Positions 1 through 6,701 of a stretch of DNA of 13,471 bases are shown in pieces (position 1 is the stretch's first letter; every line of letters starts with the position of its first letter). The position numbers and the translations under genes are program-made. This stretch comes from CAINDZ01 sp041908585 (GTDB taxonomy: Bacteria; Krumholzibacteriota; Krumholzibacteriia; LZORAL124-64-63). The stretch spans positions 1 through 13,471 of the forward strand of contig JAYRFB010000263.1 of assembly GCA_041908585.1 (NCBI GenBank), in the 5' to 3' direction. A model generated the notes under the pieces. It saw only the letters and a list, made by a program, of their open reading frames with translations, had not been told where the DNA came from and ran no database searches.

Positions 1-100
1 GGGGACCCCCCCGGGGGGGCGCCACACCCCCCCCCCCGACGGCGGGGGGGGGGCGCGCCGCCGGGACGGGGGGGGGGGGGCCCGGGGGGCCCCCCCCCTC
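1..100. other. Extreme G/C homopolymer tract, probable contig-end artefact
   Basis: This stretch is made almost wholly of runs of G and C, including runs of 8 to 13 identical bases, with only a handful of A or T. It has no open frame or recognisable signal. The change to normal sequence is abrupt, at about position 100, just past the 3' end of the secreted-protein gene. Runs of this kind at one end of a sequence are typical of low-quality read ends or polyG artefacts joined during assembly. A real G-rich tract cannot be excluded from the sequence alone. Confidence 0.6.
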
Positions 101-101
101 C

Positions 102-117
102 CGGCAGTTGCCTGCCG
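102..117 (-). terminator. Possible terminator hairpin after the secreted-protein gene
   Basis: About 22 bases past the stop codon of the secreted-protein gene, the transcribed strand reads CGGCAG-GCAA-CTGCCG. This is a perfect 6-bp stem closed by a GNRA-type tetraloop. The position suits an intrinsic terminator, but what follows is a G run instead of a T run. Since the suspect homopolymer sequence starts right there, the true tail may be missing or misassembled. This is a real hairpin with an unproven role. Confidence 0.35.
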
Positions 118-139
118 AAGCTCCGGTCAGGGACCGAAA

Positions 140-3100
140 CTACTTGACCATCGTGGCCTTCTGGACGTTGACCTCGCCACCCGCACGGGTCTCGACGAAG
201 TACACGCCCGAGGACACGCTGCCGCCCTGCTCGTTGGTGCCGTCCCACACGATCGGGGCCGGGGTCTCAACGTAGCCGTTCAGCAGGGTCTTCACGAGCT
301 CGCCGCGGACGTTGTAGACCTTCATGACCACGTTGCCGGGGTTCTTGAGGGTGTACTTGACCGTCAGCTGCGGGTTGAACGGGTTCGGGTAGCTCTCGAC
401 GCCGAACTTCGCCACCGGCAGGTCCGTGCCGCTGGTGTTGCCCAGGTCGTTGCTCACGCCGAAGTAGTCCAGCACACGGCTCAGCAGCACGACACGGGCC
501 GGCGCCGGCGCGGGGGCCTTGGCCGGGTCCGTGACGAACAGCAGGTCGTGGTTCAGCGACACGATGCGGTTGCCGGCGCCGAACAGGTTCAGCATCGCAG
601 CCGCGTACGGGTACGGGGTCGTCACGCCGCCGGGCGCGGTGAACTGCGCCAGACGGGTGGCGGCGCCGAACGGCACCACGTTGTCGAAGTCGTTGATGCC
701 GAAGCAGCCGCCGTAGGCAACCCAGCTGTGACCGGTCGTGAAGACCGGGTTCGAGGCCGTCGTGACCACCAACGGAGCCGTCTGTCCGGCGATGTTGTCC
801 CGGACGTCGGTGTCGTTGTAGGTCATGCCGATCTTGTCCTCGAGGAACGCGCGGTTGAGCGTGCCCGAGGTGTACAGGCTGTTACCCAGGTCGTCACCCG
901 TCATGAACAGGTCCCGGCCGCCCAGGGCGAACCAGTCGTTCAGCAGCGGGGTGTCCTGGCCGGGGTCAGCGTTGTAGTCGCCGTTGGACAGCGTGGGCGA
1001 CGTCAGATCGCCGGCGCTGTACAGCATGTCCGTGTAGCCGTCGATCTGCGACACGGTGGCGCGGCCACCGAGGCCGTTGCCGACGCCCGACGACGGGCCG
1101 TGCGTGTCGAACACGTCGTAGTCCACGCCGCGCTCGAGGCCGAGGTGACGCAGGGCGCCGTACCACTCGTCCTCGCCGCCACGGAACCCGAAGTCGTTCC
1201 AGAACAGCAGCGTCGGCTGGGTGCCGAGCGCATCGCTGATGCTGGGCAGACCGCTGACCGTGTAGACACTCGGGTACTTCATGGGCTCGGGGTTGCCGAA
1301 GTAGGCCAGGGAGGCCGCGCCCGGCGCCGTCGAGACCTTGATGTCGCCGGCCACGTTGTCCGTCGCCGAGAAGTAGTAGTGCAGCTCGTCACCGGGGAAG
1401 ATCATGCCGGTGTCGGGCAGGTCGAAGTTGTAACGGTTCGCCACCAGCGCGCCGGCAGCGGTGTAGGTCAGGCTGCCGACCACCGGGTTCGCCGGCAGGG
1501 AGCGGTACGGGTCGAACAGCGGGTTCTGCTTCGCGAACGTCCAGTGCATGGCCGGGTTGCCGACCAGGGTACCGCCAGCGCGAGGCGTGCAGTCCACCCA
1601 GATCGAGTCGCCCGGATCGTTGCGGCTGTGCGTGCGGGCCGAGATGTTCGCGGCCATGTCGAAGCGGATCGAGTTCTTGCTAAGGTCCACCAGGTCGATG
1701 TCGTTGATGGCGGGGAAGCCGTCGTTCGCCAGACGGATTTCCGTCACGGAGATACGGGCGCCAGCCGTCGGGTAGACCTTCACGCGGACGTTGTCGAAGT
1801 ACGGGGCAGGCGTGCCGTTGGTGCCGTCACCGTAGCCGAACTGCCAGCCCAGCTCCACGACGCCGATCGTGACCTGGCAGTGCGTCGCGCCGGAGGTGAC
1901 CAGGTCATCCACGACGTTGACGGTGCGCAGGTAGTTCGGGCCGCCGTAGTACACGAAGTTGCGGTTCTTCCAGCCAGCGATGTTGATGTCGCCACCAGCC
2001 GTGGTGCGGATGCCCCAGGTGTAGAAGATGCCCGGGGTGTCGTTGGCGATCAGCAGCTCGTGACGGTACACGTCGAACGCGAAGCTCATGCCGCCCTTGG
2101 CGGGATCCGGCCAGGTCATGACCGGCGAGTAGGTGTCGCACTCGATGTGGTACGTGGGCCCGAGCAGGCCACCCGTGTTGTTGACGATGTAGCCGCCCGG
2201 AGGGCCGTAGTCGTTGCCCGGGCCACCGATGGTGCCGCCCGTGCCGGGGACCACGAGGCCGTCGTCGATGAACGCCAGCAGCTTCGAGTAGTTCGAAGCG
2301 CAGTCGTCCGCGTCGCCCAGCAGGCTCCAGATGCGACCGAAGTTGCCGACACCCGCGTTCGGGGTGGCAGCCCAGTCGGGCCCGAGCGAGCTGTCCTCGA
2401 AGTTCTCGGTGTAGACGGTGGCGTTCAGCGTCACCGTGATGTTGTCGACGCGCGCGGCTCCGCCGGTCGGCCACAGGCAGTCCTCATCGGACCAGGCACC
2501 GTCGGAGTCGAACACGAAGGCAACCGCGATGTCCGTGCCGTCGACCAGCTCGGCCGGCGTGTAGGTGAACGTGTAGTCCACGGCCGCCGTGCCAACGCCG
2601 TCCCAGGACTGGCCCTGGCCACCGGTGATCGGCTCGAAGGCCGGGTTCGCCGCGGTGCGGCGCTGCAGCAGGACGTAGTCGTAGCCCGGCTCGCTGTCGT
2701 ACACCAGGTCCGCCTGGACGCGCACGGTCGCCGCAGCGCCGACGGTCTTGCGGAACTCGAGGATGTCGAACCAGCTGTTGCCGTAGCCACCGGCGGTGTC
2801 GCCGACGCCGCAGGACGCGTAGGCGATGTCACCGCACCAGGCGGCCTTGCCGACCAGGGGCGCGGCCACACCGTTGGTGGAGACCGCCCAGTGGTTGGCC
2901 GGGGCGGTCGCGTCGACCGTCGTCCAGCCGTCGGTCAGGAAGCCGGCGCCACCCGGACGGGCGGACGCCGTCTCGAAGTCGCCGCGGTAGGCATAGGACC
3001 CGCCGGGGCCCATCAGGTCGACGGTGTCGCCGGACGCTTTCGCGGCCGTCTCACCGAACCACATGGCAGGCTGCGACGAGATGTTGCGCTCGGCAGCGAA

Positions 3101-3160
3101 CGCACCAACCGCGAACGTCAGCGCAACCGCGAGGCACGCAAACGTGGTGAGTCTCTTCAT
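140..3160 (-). CDS. Large exported multidomain protein with FlgD-like/sorting C-terminal domain
   Basis: This gene encodes 1006 residues with a clear Sec signal peptide: MKR, a hydrophobic core at about 7-20 and an AFA cleavage site near 21-23. Two successive beta-rich modules follow, at about 58-245 and 250-462. Each opens with an acidic-aromatic motif (GDFE, ENFED) and closes with DNxxV (VDNITV, FDNVRV), which suggests tandem jelly-roll, MAM or lectin-like folds. Residues 465-615 look Ig-like. Residues 645-905 form an alpha/beta module with strands such as PTLLFWNDFG and GGRDLFMTGDDLG, resembling class I amidotransferase-like folds without a nucleophile cysteine at the expected turn. The C-terminus (923-1006) carries YPNPFNP, VYNVRGELVKTL and SGVYFVE, the hallmark of FlgD Ig-like or type IX-like sorting domains in FCB-type bacteria. 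The ATG lies 6 bases after a GGGGGG run (3167-3172), and the stop is TAG. It stands alone, with its own promoter region. Export is well supported; its substrate or function is unknown. Confidence 0.9.
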   Translation of the reverse strand: MKRLTTFACLAVALTFAVGAFAAERNISSQPAMWFGETAAKASGDTVDLMGPGGSYAYRGDFETASARPGGAGFLTDGWTTVDATAPANHWAVSTNGVAAPLVGKAAWCGDIAYASCGVGDTAGGYGNSWFDILEFRKTVGAAATVRVQADLVYDSEPGYDYVLLQRRTAANPAFEPITGGQGQSWDGVGTAAVDYTFTYTPAELVDGTDIAVAFVFDSDGAWSDEDCLWPTGGAARVDNITVTLNATVYTENFEDSSLGPDWAATPNAGVGNFGRIWSLLGDADDCASNYSKLLAFIDDGLVVPGTGGTIGGPGNDYGPPGGYIVNNTGGLLGPTYHIECDTYSPVMTWPDPAKGGMSFAFDVYRHELLIANDTPGIFYTWGIRTTAGGDINIAGWKNRNFVYYGGPNYLRTVNVVDDLVTSGATHCQVTIGVVELGWQFGYGDGTNGTPAPYFDNVRVKVYPTAGARISVTEIRLANDGFPAINDIDLVDLSKNSIRFDMAANISARTHSRNDPGDSIWVDCTPRAGGTLVGNPAMHWTFAKQNPLFDPYRSLPANPVVGSLTYTAAGALVANRYNFDLPDTGMIFPGDELHYYFSATDNVAGDIKVSTAPGAASLAYFGNPEPMKYPSVYTVSGLPSISDALGTQPTLLFWNDFGFRGGEDEWYGALRHLGLERGVDYDVFDTHGPSSGVGNGLGGRATVSQIDGYTDMLYSAGDLTSPTLSNGDYNADPGQDTPLLNDWFALGGRDLFMTGDDLGNSLYTSGTLNRAFLEDKIGMTYNDTDVRDNIAGQTAPLVVTTASNPVFTTGHSWVAYGGCFGINDFDNVVPFGAATRLAQFTAPGGVTTPYPYAAAMLNLFGAGNRIVSLNHDLLFVTDPAKAPAPAPARVVLLSRVLDYFGVSNDLGNTSGTDLPVAKFGVESYPNPFNPQLTVKYTLKNPGNVVMKVYNVRGELVKTLLNGYVETPAPIVWDGTNEQGGSVSSGVYFVETRAGGEVNVQKATMVK

Positions 3161-3163
3161 TAT

Positions 3164-3172
3164 CTTCCCCCC
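3164..3172 (-). promoter_or_regulatory. Ribosome binding site of the secreted-protein gene
   Basis: The transcribed strand reads GGGGGGAAG followed by ATA and the ATG at 3160. The G run ends 6 bases before the start codon, a suitable Shine-Dalgarno distance. This, together with the signal peptide that begins at this ATG, fixes the start. Confidence 0.6.
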
Positions 3173-3175
3173 ATC

Positions 3176-3328
3176 GCCGGCTCAGGGGCCGACACATGGT
3201 TAGGCGAACGATTTCCGTGCGGCAGCGGGCCAAGCGGACGCGAGTCCACGGGGCTCGACCCCGCACCCTTCGGGCGACAAAGCTGTTCCCTCTGGCGAAC
3301 AGGAGCGGCACGACGTGCAACGTGTGCC
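3176..3328 (-). other. Hairpin-rich 5' leader of the secreted-protein gene
   Basis: Five inverted repeats lie between the candidate promoters and the start codon. In transcript order: GGCACACGT-TGC-ACGTCGTGCC (3307-3328, 9 pairs with one bulged base); CTGTTC with GAACAG (3283-3302, 8-base loop); CGGGG-TCGAG-CCCCG (3249-3263); GGAC-TCGC-GTCC (3236-3247); and GTCGGC-CCCTGA-GCCGGC (3176-3193, one G-U pair). The last ends just before the ribosome binding site. No known riboswitch class was recognised. Short stems are common in GC-rich DNA, so a regulatory role is only possible. Confidence 0.3.
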
Positions 3329-3360
3329 CAGCGAGCGAGACCTCCTCCAGTGTGGCGCAG

Positions 3361-3390
3361 ACCAAAGGTGACGAGCGAACAAGGCGTCAA
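3361..3390 (-). promoter_or_regulatory. Weak second promoter candidate for the secreted-protein gene
   Basis: A second TTGACG (3385-3390) is followed after 18 bases by TTTGGT (3361-3366) on the minus strand. The -10 match to TATAAT is poor (3 of 6). The CACCTTTG here resembles the Bacteroidetes-type TAnnTTTG element apart from one base, but the distance to the upstream TTG is shorter than usual. This is weak evidence. Confidence 0.18.
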
Positions 3391-3471
3391 GTGATTCAAC
3401 GGAACACGAGTGGAAACGGAGTAGCAACGCACCTCGAAGGTAGGGAACGTTTGTCTGTGAGTCGCCCCATC

Positions 3472-3500
3472 ACCTTACCGGAACCGCCCGATCGCGTCAA
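3472..3500 (-). promoter_or_regulatory. Sigma70-like promoter candidate upstream of the secreted-protein gene
   Basis: On the minus strand, TTGACG (3495-3500, 5 of 6 to consensus) and TAAGGT (3472-3477, 3 of 6) are separated by exactly 17 bases. The pair sits 33 bases after the T tract of the glyS terminator and about 310 bases before the ATG. It would therefore give a long leader containing the hairpins at 3176-3328. The position between a terminator and the next gene supports it; the -10 match is only moderate. Confidence 0.4.
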
Positions 3501-3532
3501 TAGTCATCTGTGGAAAAACCGTGGCGTCGGCC

Positions 3533-3572
3533 AAAAACGGACCCGCGGGCGCGACGGGTGCGCGCCCGCGGG
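3533..3572 (-). terminator. Rho-independent terminator of the pgpH-to-glyS operon
   Basis: A perfect 12-bp inverted repeat, CCCGCGGGCGCG (3542-3553) and CGCGCCCGCGGG (3561-3572), encloses a 7-base loop. On the transcribed strand it is followed, after four bases (TCCG), by five T residues (3533-3537). It lies 28 bases past the glyS stop codon. This is a classic intrinsic terminator layout that closes the operon and separates it from the secreted-protein gene. Confidence 0.85.
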
Positions 3573-3600
3573 CACAGGGATCTCTCCGCCTCCTGTTCGC

Positions 3601-5787
3601 CTAGCCCTCGGCCGGGGCCACCTCGCCGAAATCGGCATAACGGGCGAACAGGCCGTGAATTTCCTTCACGAAAGCGTGACGAATGGCCCGTAGTTCAGGG
3701 TCCGTCGTATTGACCATCACCTGGTCGAAGTAGGCGTCGATGGCCGGCCCGAGCGCCGACAGGCGCGCGAAGACCTCTCCCTCGCGACCGGCCGCCTCGG
3801 CCGCGTGCAGGTCCGGCGCGGCGGTTGCTGCCTGGCGGCGCAACTCCTGTTCCGCGGCTTCGGGCAGGCCGCCGAAATCCTCGCCCGCCGCTCCCCGCCC
3901 GCCGGCCAGCCAGCGCTCGAAACAGCCGGCACGCTCGTCGTCGGCCAGCACGGCACCCTTGAGGATGTTCCGGCAACGCTTGAACCCGGTAGCCAGCGCC
4001 TGGAAATCGGTCCGTTCCCGGTAACCCTCCAGGGCCCCGGTCCAGGCCAGCGCCGCCAGGGGATCGCGCCAGCGGACCGGAAGCACCGCCCGGACGATGC
4101 CCGCGTCCCGACCGGCTGCCTCCGCCAGGTAGCCGGCCAACCGCGTCTGCACGAACTCGCCGATCTGGGCGCGCGCCGCCGCCAGGTCCGCACCCGGGGC
4201 CACCGGACCGAACTGCGACAGCGCAAACTCAACGGCGGCATCAAGATCCATGGACTTCCTGATGTCCAGCATGATGCGCACGATCGCCAGCACATGCCGG
4301 CGCAGCGCGTACGGGTCCTTGGCGCCCGTCGGCGCGAACCCGGCCAGCCAGCAGCCGGCCAGGGTATCGAGCCGGTCGGCCACCGACAGCACGCTGCTGG
4401 CCAGGTCGCCCGGCAGCTCACCGGACGCCGAACGCGGGAAGTAGTGCCGGACGATGGGCAGGCAGACGGCGGCCGGTTCACCGGCCAATTCCGCGTAGCG
4501 CGCGCCGATGAAGCCCTCCAGCTTCGTGAACTCCTTGCCGTCGCGGATCATCTCGGTGACCAGGTCGAACTTGCACAGGCGCGCCGCGCGGGCCAGCGTC
4601 GGCGGGACCGGGCCGCCATCGCCCATGCCGGCAGCCCACAGCCAGTCCACGAGCTTCGCCACGCGCGCGACCTTGTCGCCGACCGAGCCGAAGCCCTCCA
4701 GCCAGGTCACCGACCCGAGGCGGGCGGCATGGGCCTCGGGCGCCTGCTTCTGGTCGAACTCCCAGTAGAAGAGCGCGTCGGCCAGCCGGGCGCGCAGGAC
4801 CCGCTCGTTGCCCGCCACGACGTTTGCCAGGTGGTCGGTGCCGCCGTCGCGCACGGAGGCGAACCGCGGCAGCAACCGCCCCGACGGACCGGTGATCGAG
4901 AAATAGCGCTGGTGCGCCTTGAGGGCGGTGGTCACCACCTCGTCCGGCAGCGCCGCGTAGCGGGACTCGAACGAGCCCAGGAACGGCGTCGGGTGCTCGC
5001 AGAGGAACACGACCTCCGTCAGCAGCTCGTCATCCTCGAGCAGGCGCCCGTCCGGCTGCTCGGCGGCCAGGCGCGCGGCCAGCCCCGCGGCGATGACCTG
5101 CCGACGCTGCCCGTGGTCGACCATCACGCCCGCATCCGCCAGCGCCGCCAGGTACCCGCCGGGAGACTCGAGCACCACTTCGCGGTTGCCGGCCAGGGTC
5201 CGGTGGCCGCGCGTGACCCGGCCGGAGCGCACGTGGCCCACGCACAGGTCCACGACGTCCTCCCCCAGCAACGCCACCAGCCACTGCAGCGGCCGCGGGT
5301 ACTCCAGGTCGTACTCTCCCCAGCGCATCACCTTGCGGTACGGGATCGCCAGGATCACCGCCGGGACCAGCTCGGCCAGCACCGCCGCCGCCGGGCGCCC
5401 CGGTTCCACGCGGCGCGCAACGACGCAAGCGCCGGCGCCCTCGCCCAGGCGCCCGCAATCGGCCAGGTCCACCCCCGCCTTGCGGGCGAAGCCGAGGCCG
5501 GCGGCCGTGGGCGCGCCGTCGGGACCGAAGGCCACCGACACCGGCGGCCCCTTGAGCTCGACCTGCCGATCCGGCTGCCGCGTGTCGAGGGCGTCGACCA
5601 GCAGGGCCAGGCGCCGCGGGGTCGCCAGGACCCGCACGCCGTCGGCGCGCAGGTGCGCGGCGGCCAGGCCCTCGACCAGGCGCCGCTCCAGCTCGGCCAT
5701 CGCGTCCGGCACGAAGCGGGCGGGAATCTCCTCGCTGCCGATCTCCAGCAGGAAGGGCAGGCGATCAGGCGTCTTGCTTGCGCTCAT
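3601..5787 (-). CDS. glyS: Glycine--tRNA ligase beta subunit
   Basis: GlyS is the beta subunit of the heterotetrameric glycyl-tRNA synthetase. It recognises tRNA-Gly and works with GlyQ to charge it with glycine in the cytoplasm. The product is 728 residues, slightly longer than the usual 690 or so. Family motifs are visible: FLLEIGSEEIPARF (12-25), ALKAHQRYFSI (288-298), ADRLDTLAG (470-478), DPYALRR (491-497), and a C-terminal anticodon-binding region with QVMVNTTDPELRAIR (689-703). The segment TEMIRDGKEFTKLEGFIGARYA (411-431) carries about three extra residues compared with the E. coli form. The ATG at 5787 overlaps the glyQ stop codon (ATGA) and has AGGAG 8 bases upstream. The frame stays open 247 codons further upstream inside glyQ, but family homology begins only here. 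It is the last gene of the operon, with a strong terminator downstream. Confidence 0.97.
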   Translation of the reverse strand: MSASKTPDRLPFLLEIGSEEIPARFVPDAMAELERRLVEGLAAAHLRADGVRVLATPRRLALLVDALDTRQPDRQVELKGPPVSVAFGPDGAPTAAGLGFARKAGVDLADCGRLGEGAGACVVARRVEPGRPAAAVLAELVPAVILAIPYRKVMRWGEYDLEYPRPLQWLVALLGEDVVDLCVGHVRSGRVTRGHRTLAGNREVVLESPGGYLAALADAGVMVDHGQRRQVIAAGLAARLAAEQPDGRLLEDDELLTEVVFLCEHPTPFLGSFESRYAALPDEVVTTALKAHQRYFSITGPSGRLLPRFASVRDGGTDHLANVVAGNERVLRARLADALFYWEFDQKQAPEAHAARLGSVTWLEGFGSVGDKVARVAKLVDWLWAAGMGDGGPVPPTLARAARLCKFDLVTEMIRDGKEFTKLEGFIGARYAELAGEPAAVCLPIVRHYFPRSASGELPGDLASSVLSVADRLDTLAGCWLAGFAPTGAKDPYALRRHVLAIVRIMLDIRKSMDLDAAVEFALSQFGPVAPGADLAAARAQIGEFVQTRLAGYLAEAAGRDAGIVRAVLPVRWRDPLAALAWTGALEGYRERTDFQALATGFKRCRNILKGAVLADDERAGCFERWLAGGRGAAGEDFGGLPEAAEQELRRQAATAAPDLHAAEAAGREGEVFARLSALGPAIDAYFDQVMVNTTDPELRAIRHAFVKEIHGLFARYADFGEVAPAEG

Positions 5788-6671
5788 CGGTTCGGCTCCT
5801 GGTTCTTCAGCAGCGGGAAGCCCATGCGTTCCCGGCTCTGCACGTAGCTCGTGGCCGCCAGGCGGGCCAGGTTGCGCACGCGCGCGATGTAGCCCGTGCG
5901 CTCGGTCACCGAGATGGCGCCGCGCGCCTCCAGCACGTTGAACAGGTGGCTGCACTTGGTCACGGCGTCGTAGCCCGGGTAGACCAGGCCCGCTTCGAGC
6001 AGCTGCCGGGCCTCGCGCTCGCGGTCGTCGAAGAAGCGGCGGTACAGGTCGATGTCGGCATGCTCGAAGTTGAAGGCCGAGTACTCGCGCTCGAACTGGC
6101 CCTGCACCTCGCCCCAGGTAAGCCCCCCGCCCCAAAGCAGGTCCTTCACGTGGTTCACGCCCTGGATGAACATGCACAGCCGCAGCAGCCCGTACGTCAA
6201 TTCCACCGACACGGGCTGGCAGCGCACGCCGCCCACCTGCTGGAAGTAGGTGAACTGGCTGACCTCCATGCCGTCCAGCCAGACCTCCCAGCCGAGTCCC
6301 GCCGCCCCGAGCGTGGGCGATTCCCAGTCGTCCTCCACGAAGCGGATGTCGTGCTCCTCGGCCTTGATGCCGATGGCCCGCAGCGACTCGAGGTACAGCC
6401 CCTGGCTGTCGTCCGGGTTCGGCTTGAGCAGCACCTGGTACTGGAGGAACTGGTGCACGCGGTTGGGATTCTCGAGGTAGCGCCCGTCCTTGGGGCGCTT
6501 GCTCGGCTCCACGTAGGCGACCTTCCACGGCTCCGGGCCGAGCGAGCGCAGGAAGGTGTTGGGGTTGAACGTCCCGGCGCCCACCTCGCTGTTGTAGGGC
6601 TGGACCACCACGCAGCCGTAGTCGATCCAGAACTGCTGCAGCCGGGCGATCATGCGCTGGTATTCCATCAT
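5784..6671 (-). CDS. glyQ: Glycine--tRNA ligase alpha subunit
   Basis: GlyQ is the catalytic class II alpha subunit that activates glycine with ATP and pairs with GlyS. The length of 295 residues fits the family (about 290-300). Motifs seen: RLQQFWIDYGC (10-20), NPNTFLRSLGPEPWKVAYVEPS (36-57), FVEDDWESPTLGAAGLGWEVW (111-131), GMEVSQFTYFQQVGG (134-148) and FNVLEARGAISVTER (244-258). Two conserved spots differ from the usual form: GRYGENPNR reads GRYLENPNR (63-71), and motif 3, usually TYGLERLAMYIQG, reads TYGLLRLCMFIQG (159-171), so glutamate becomes leucine while the arginine stays. The start is ambiguous. The ATG at 6671 (chosen) lies 11 bases after AAGGGG. The next ATG at 6668 lies 6 bases after AGGG and matches the family N-terminus as well. 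A GTG at 6683 is possible but sits on the AAGGGG itself. The stop overlaps the glyS start by 4 bases. Confidence 0.95.
   Translation of the reverse strand: MMEYQRMIARLQQFWIDYGCVVVQPYNSEVGAGTFNPNTFLRSLGPEPWKVAYVEPSKRPKDGRYLENPNRVHQFLQYQVLLKPNPDDSQGLYLESLRAIGIKAEEHDIRFVEDDWESPTLGAAGLGWEVWLDGMEVSQFTYFQQVGGVRCQPVSVELTYGLLRLCMFIQGVNHVKDLLWGGGLTWGEVQGQFEREYSAFNFEHADIDLYRRFFDDREREARQLLEAGLVYPGYDAVTKCSHLFNVLEARGAISVTERTGYIARVRNLARLAATSYVQSRERMGFPLLKNQEPNR
5796..5800 (-). promoter_or_regulatory. Ribosome binding site that decides the glyS start
   Basis: AGGAG lies inside the last codons of glyQ, 8 bases before the glyS ATG at 5787. It settles the start, because the same frame is open far upstream. 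Confidence 0.7.
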
Positions 6672-6674
6672 GTT

Positions 6675-6688
6675 CCCTGACACCCCTT
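6675..6688 (-). promoter_or_regulatory. Two overlapping ribosome binding site candidates for glyQ
   Basis: The transcribed strand has AAGGGG (6683-6688) and AGGG (6675-6678) before adjacent ATG codons at 6671 and 6668. AAGGGG is 11 bases from the first ATG and AGGG is 6 bases from the second. The GTG at 6683 would use the final G of the AAGGGG element as its first base and is therefore the least likely start. Confidence 0.4.
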
Positions 6689-6701
6689 TGGCGCGCTTCG
6701 T

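Noticed and set aside
3236..3302. Possible tRNA-like element with GGGGTCGAGCCCC resembling a T arm
   Set aside because: No acceptor stem, D arm or anticodon arm could be placed at the right distances; it is only a local hairpin.
3051..3365. Minus-strand 104-codon frame crossing the leader and the start of the secreted-protein gene
   Set aside because: It overlaps the real coding start in another frame, and its sequence looks like a random GC-rich translation.
548..3394. Plus-strand open frame of 948 codons opposite the secreted-protein gene
   Set aside because: It is antisense to a gene with signal peptide and clear C-terminal domain. Its translation is dominated by V, R, A, G, D and H with no motif, typical of a stop-free shadow frame in GC-rich DNA.
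3160..3432. Minus-strand 90-codon frame in the leader whose TAA overlaps the ATG of the secreted-protein gene (TAATG)
   Set aside because: The overlap is tempting as a coupled leader peptide, but the start is a GTG with no good ribosome binding site and the peptide has no signal, motif or plausible composition.
3805..5847. Plus-strand open frame of 680 codons opposite glyS
   Set aside because: The glyS frame has intact family motifs; the antisense translation is compositionally biased (R, Q, H, A) with no recognisable domain.
5788..6528. 247-codon upstream extension of the glyS frame
   Set aside because: It is the glyQ gene read out of frame; GlyS homology starts at MSASKTPDRLPFLLEIGSEE, with an AGGAG site just before it.
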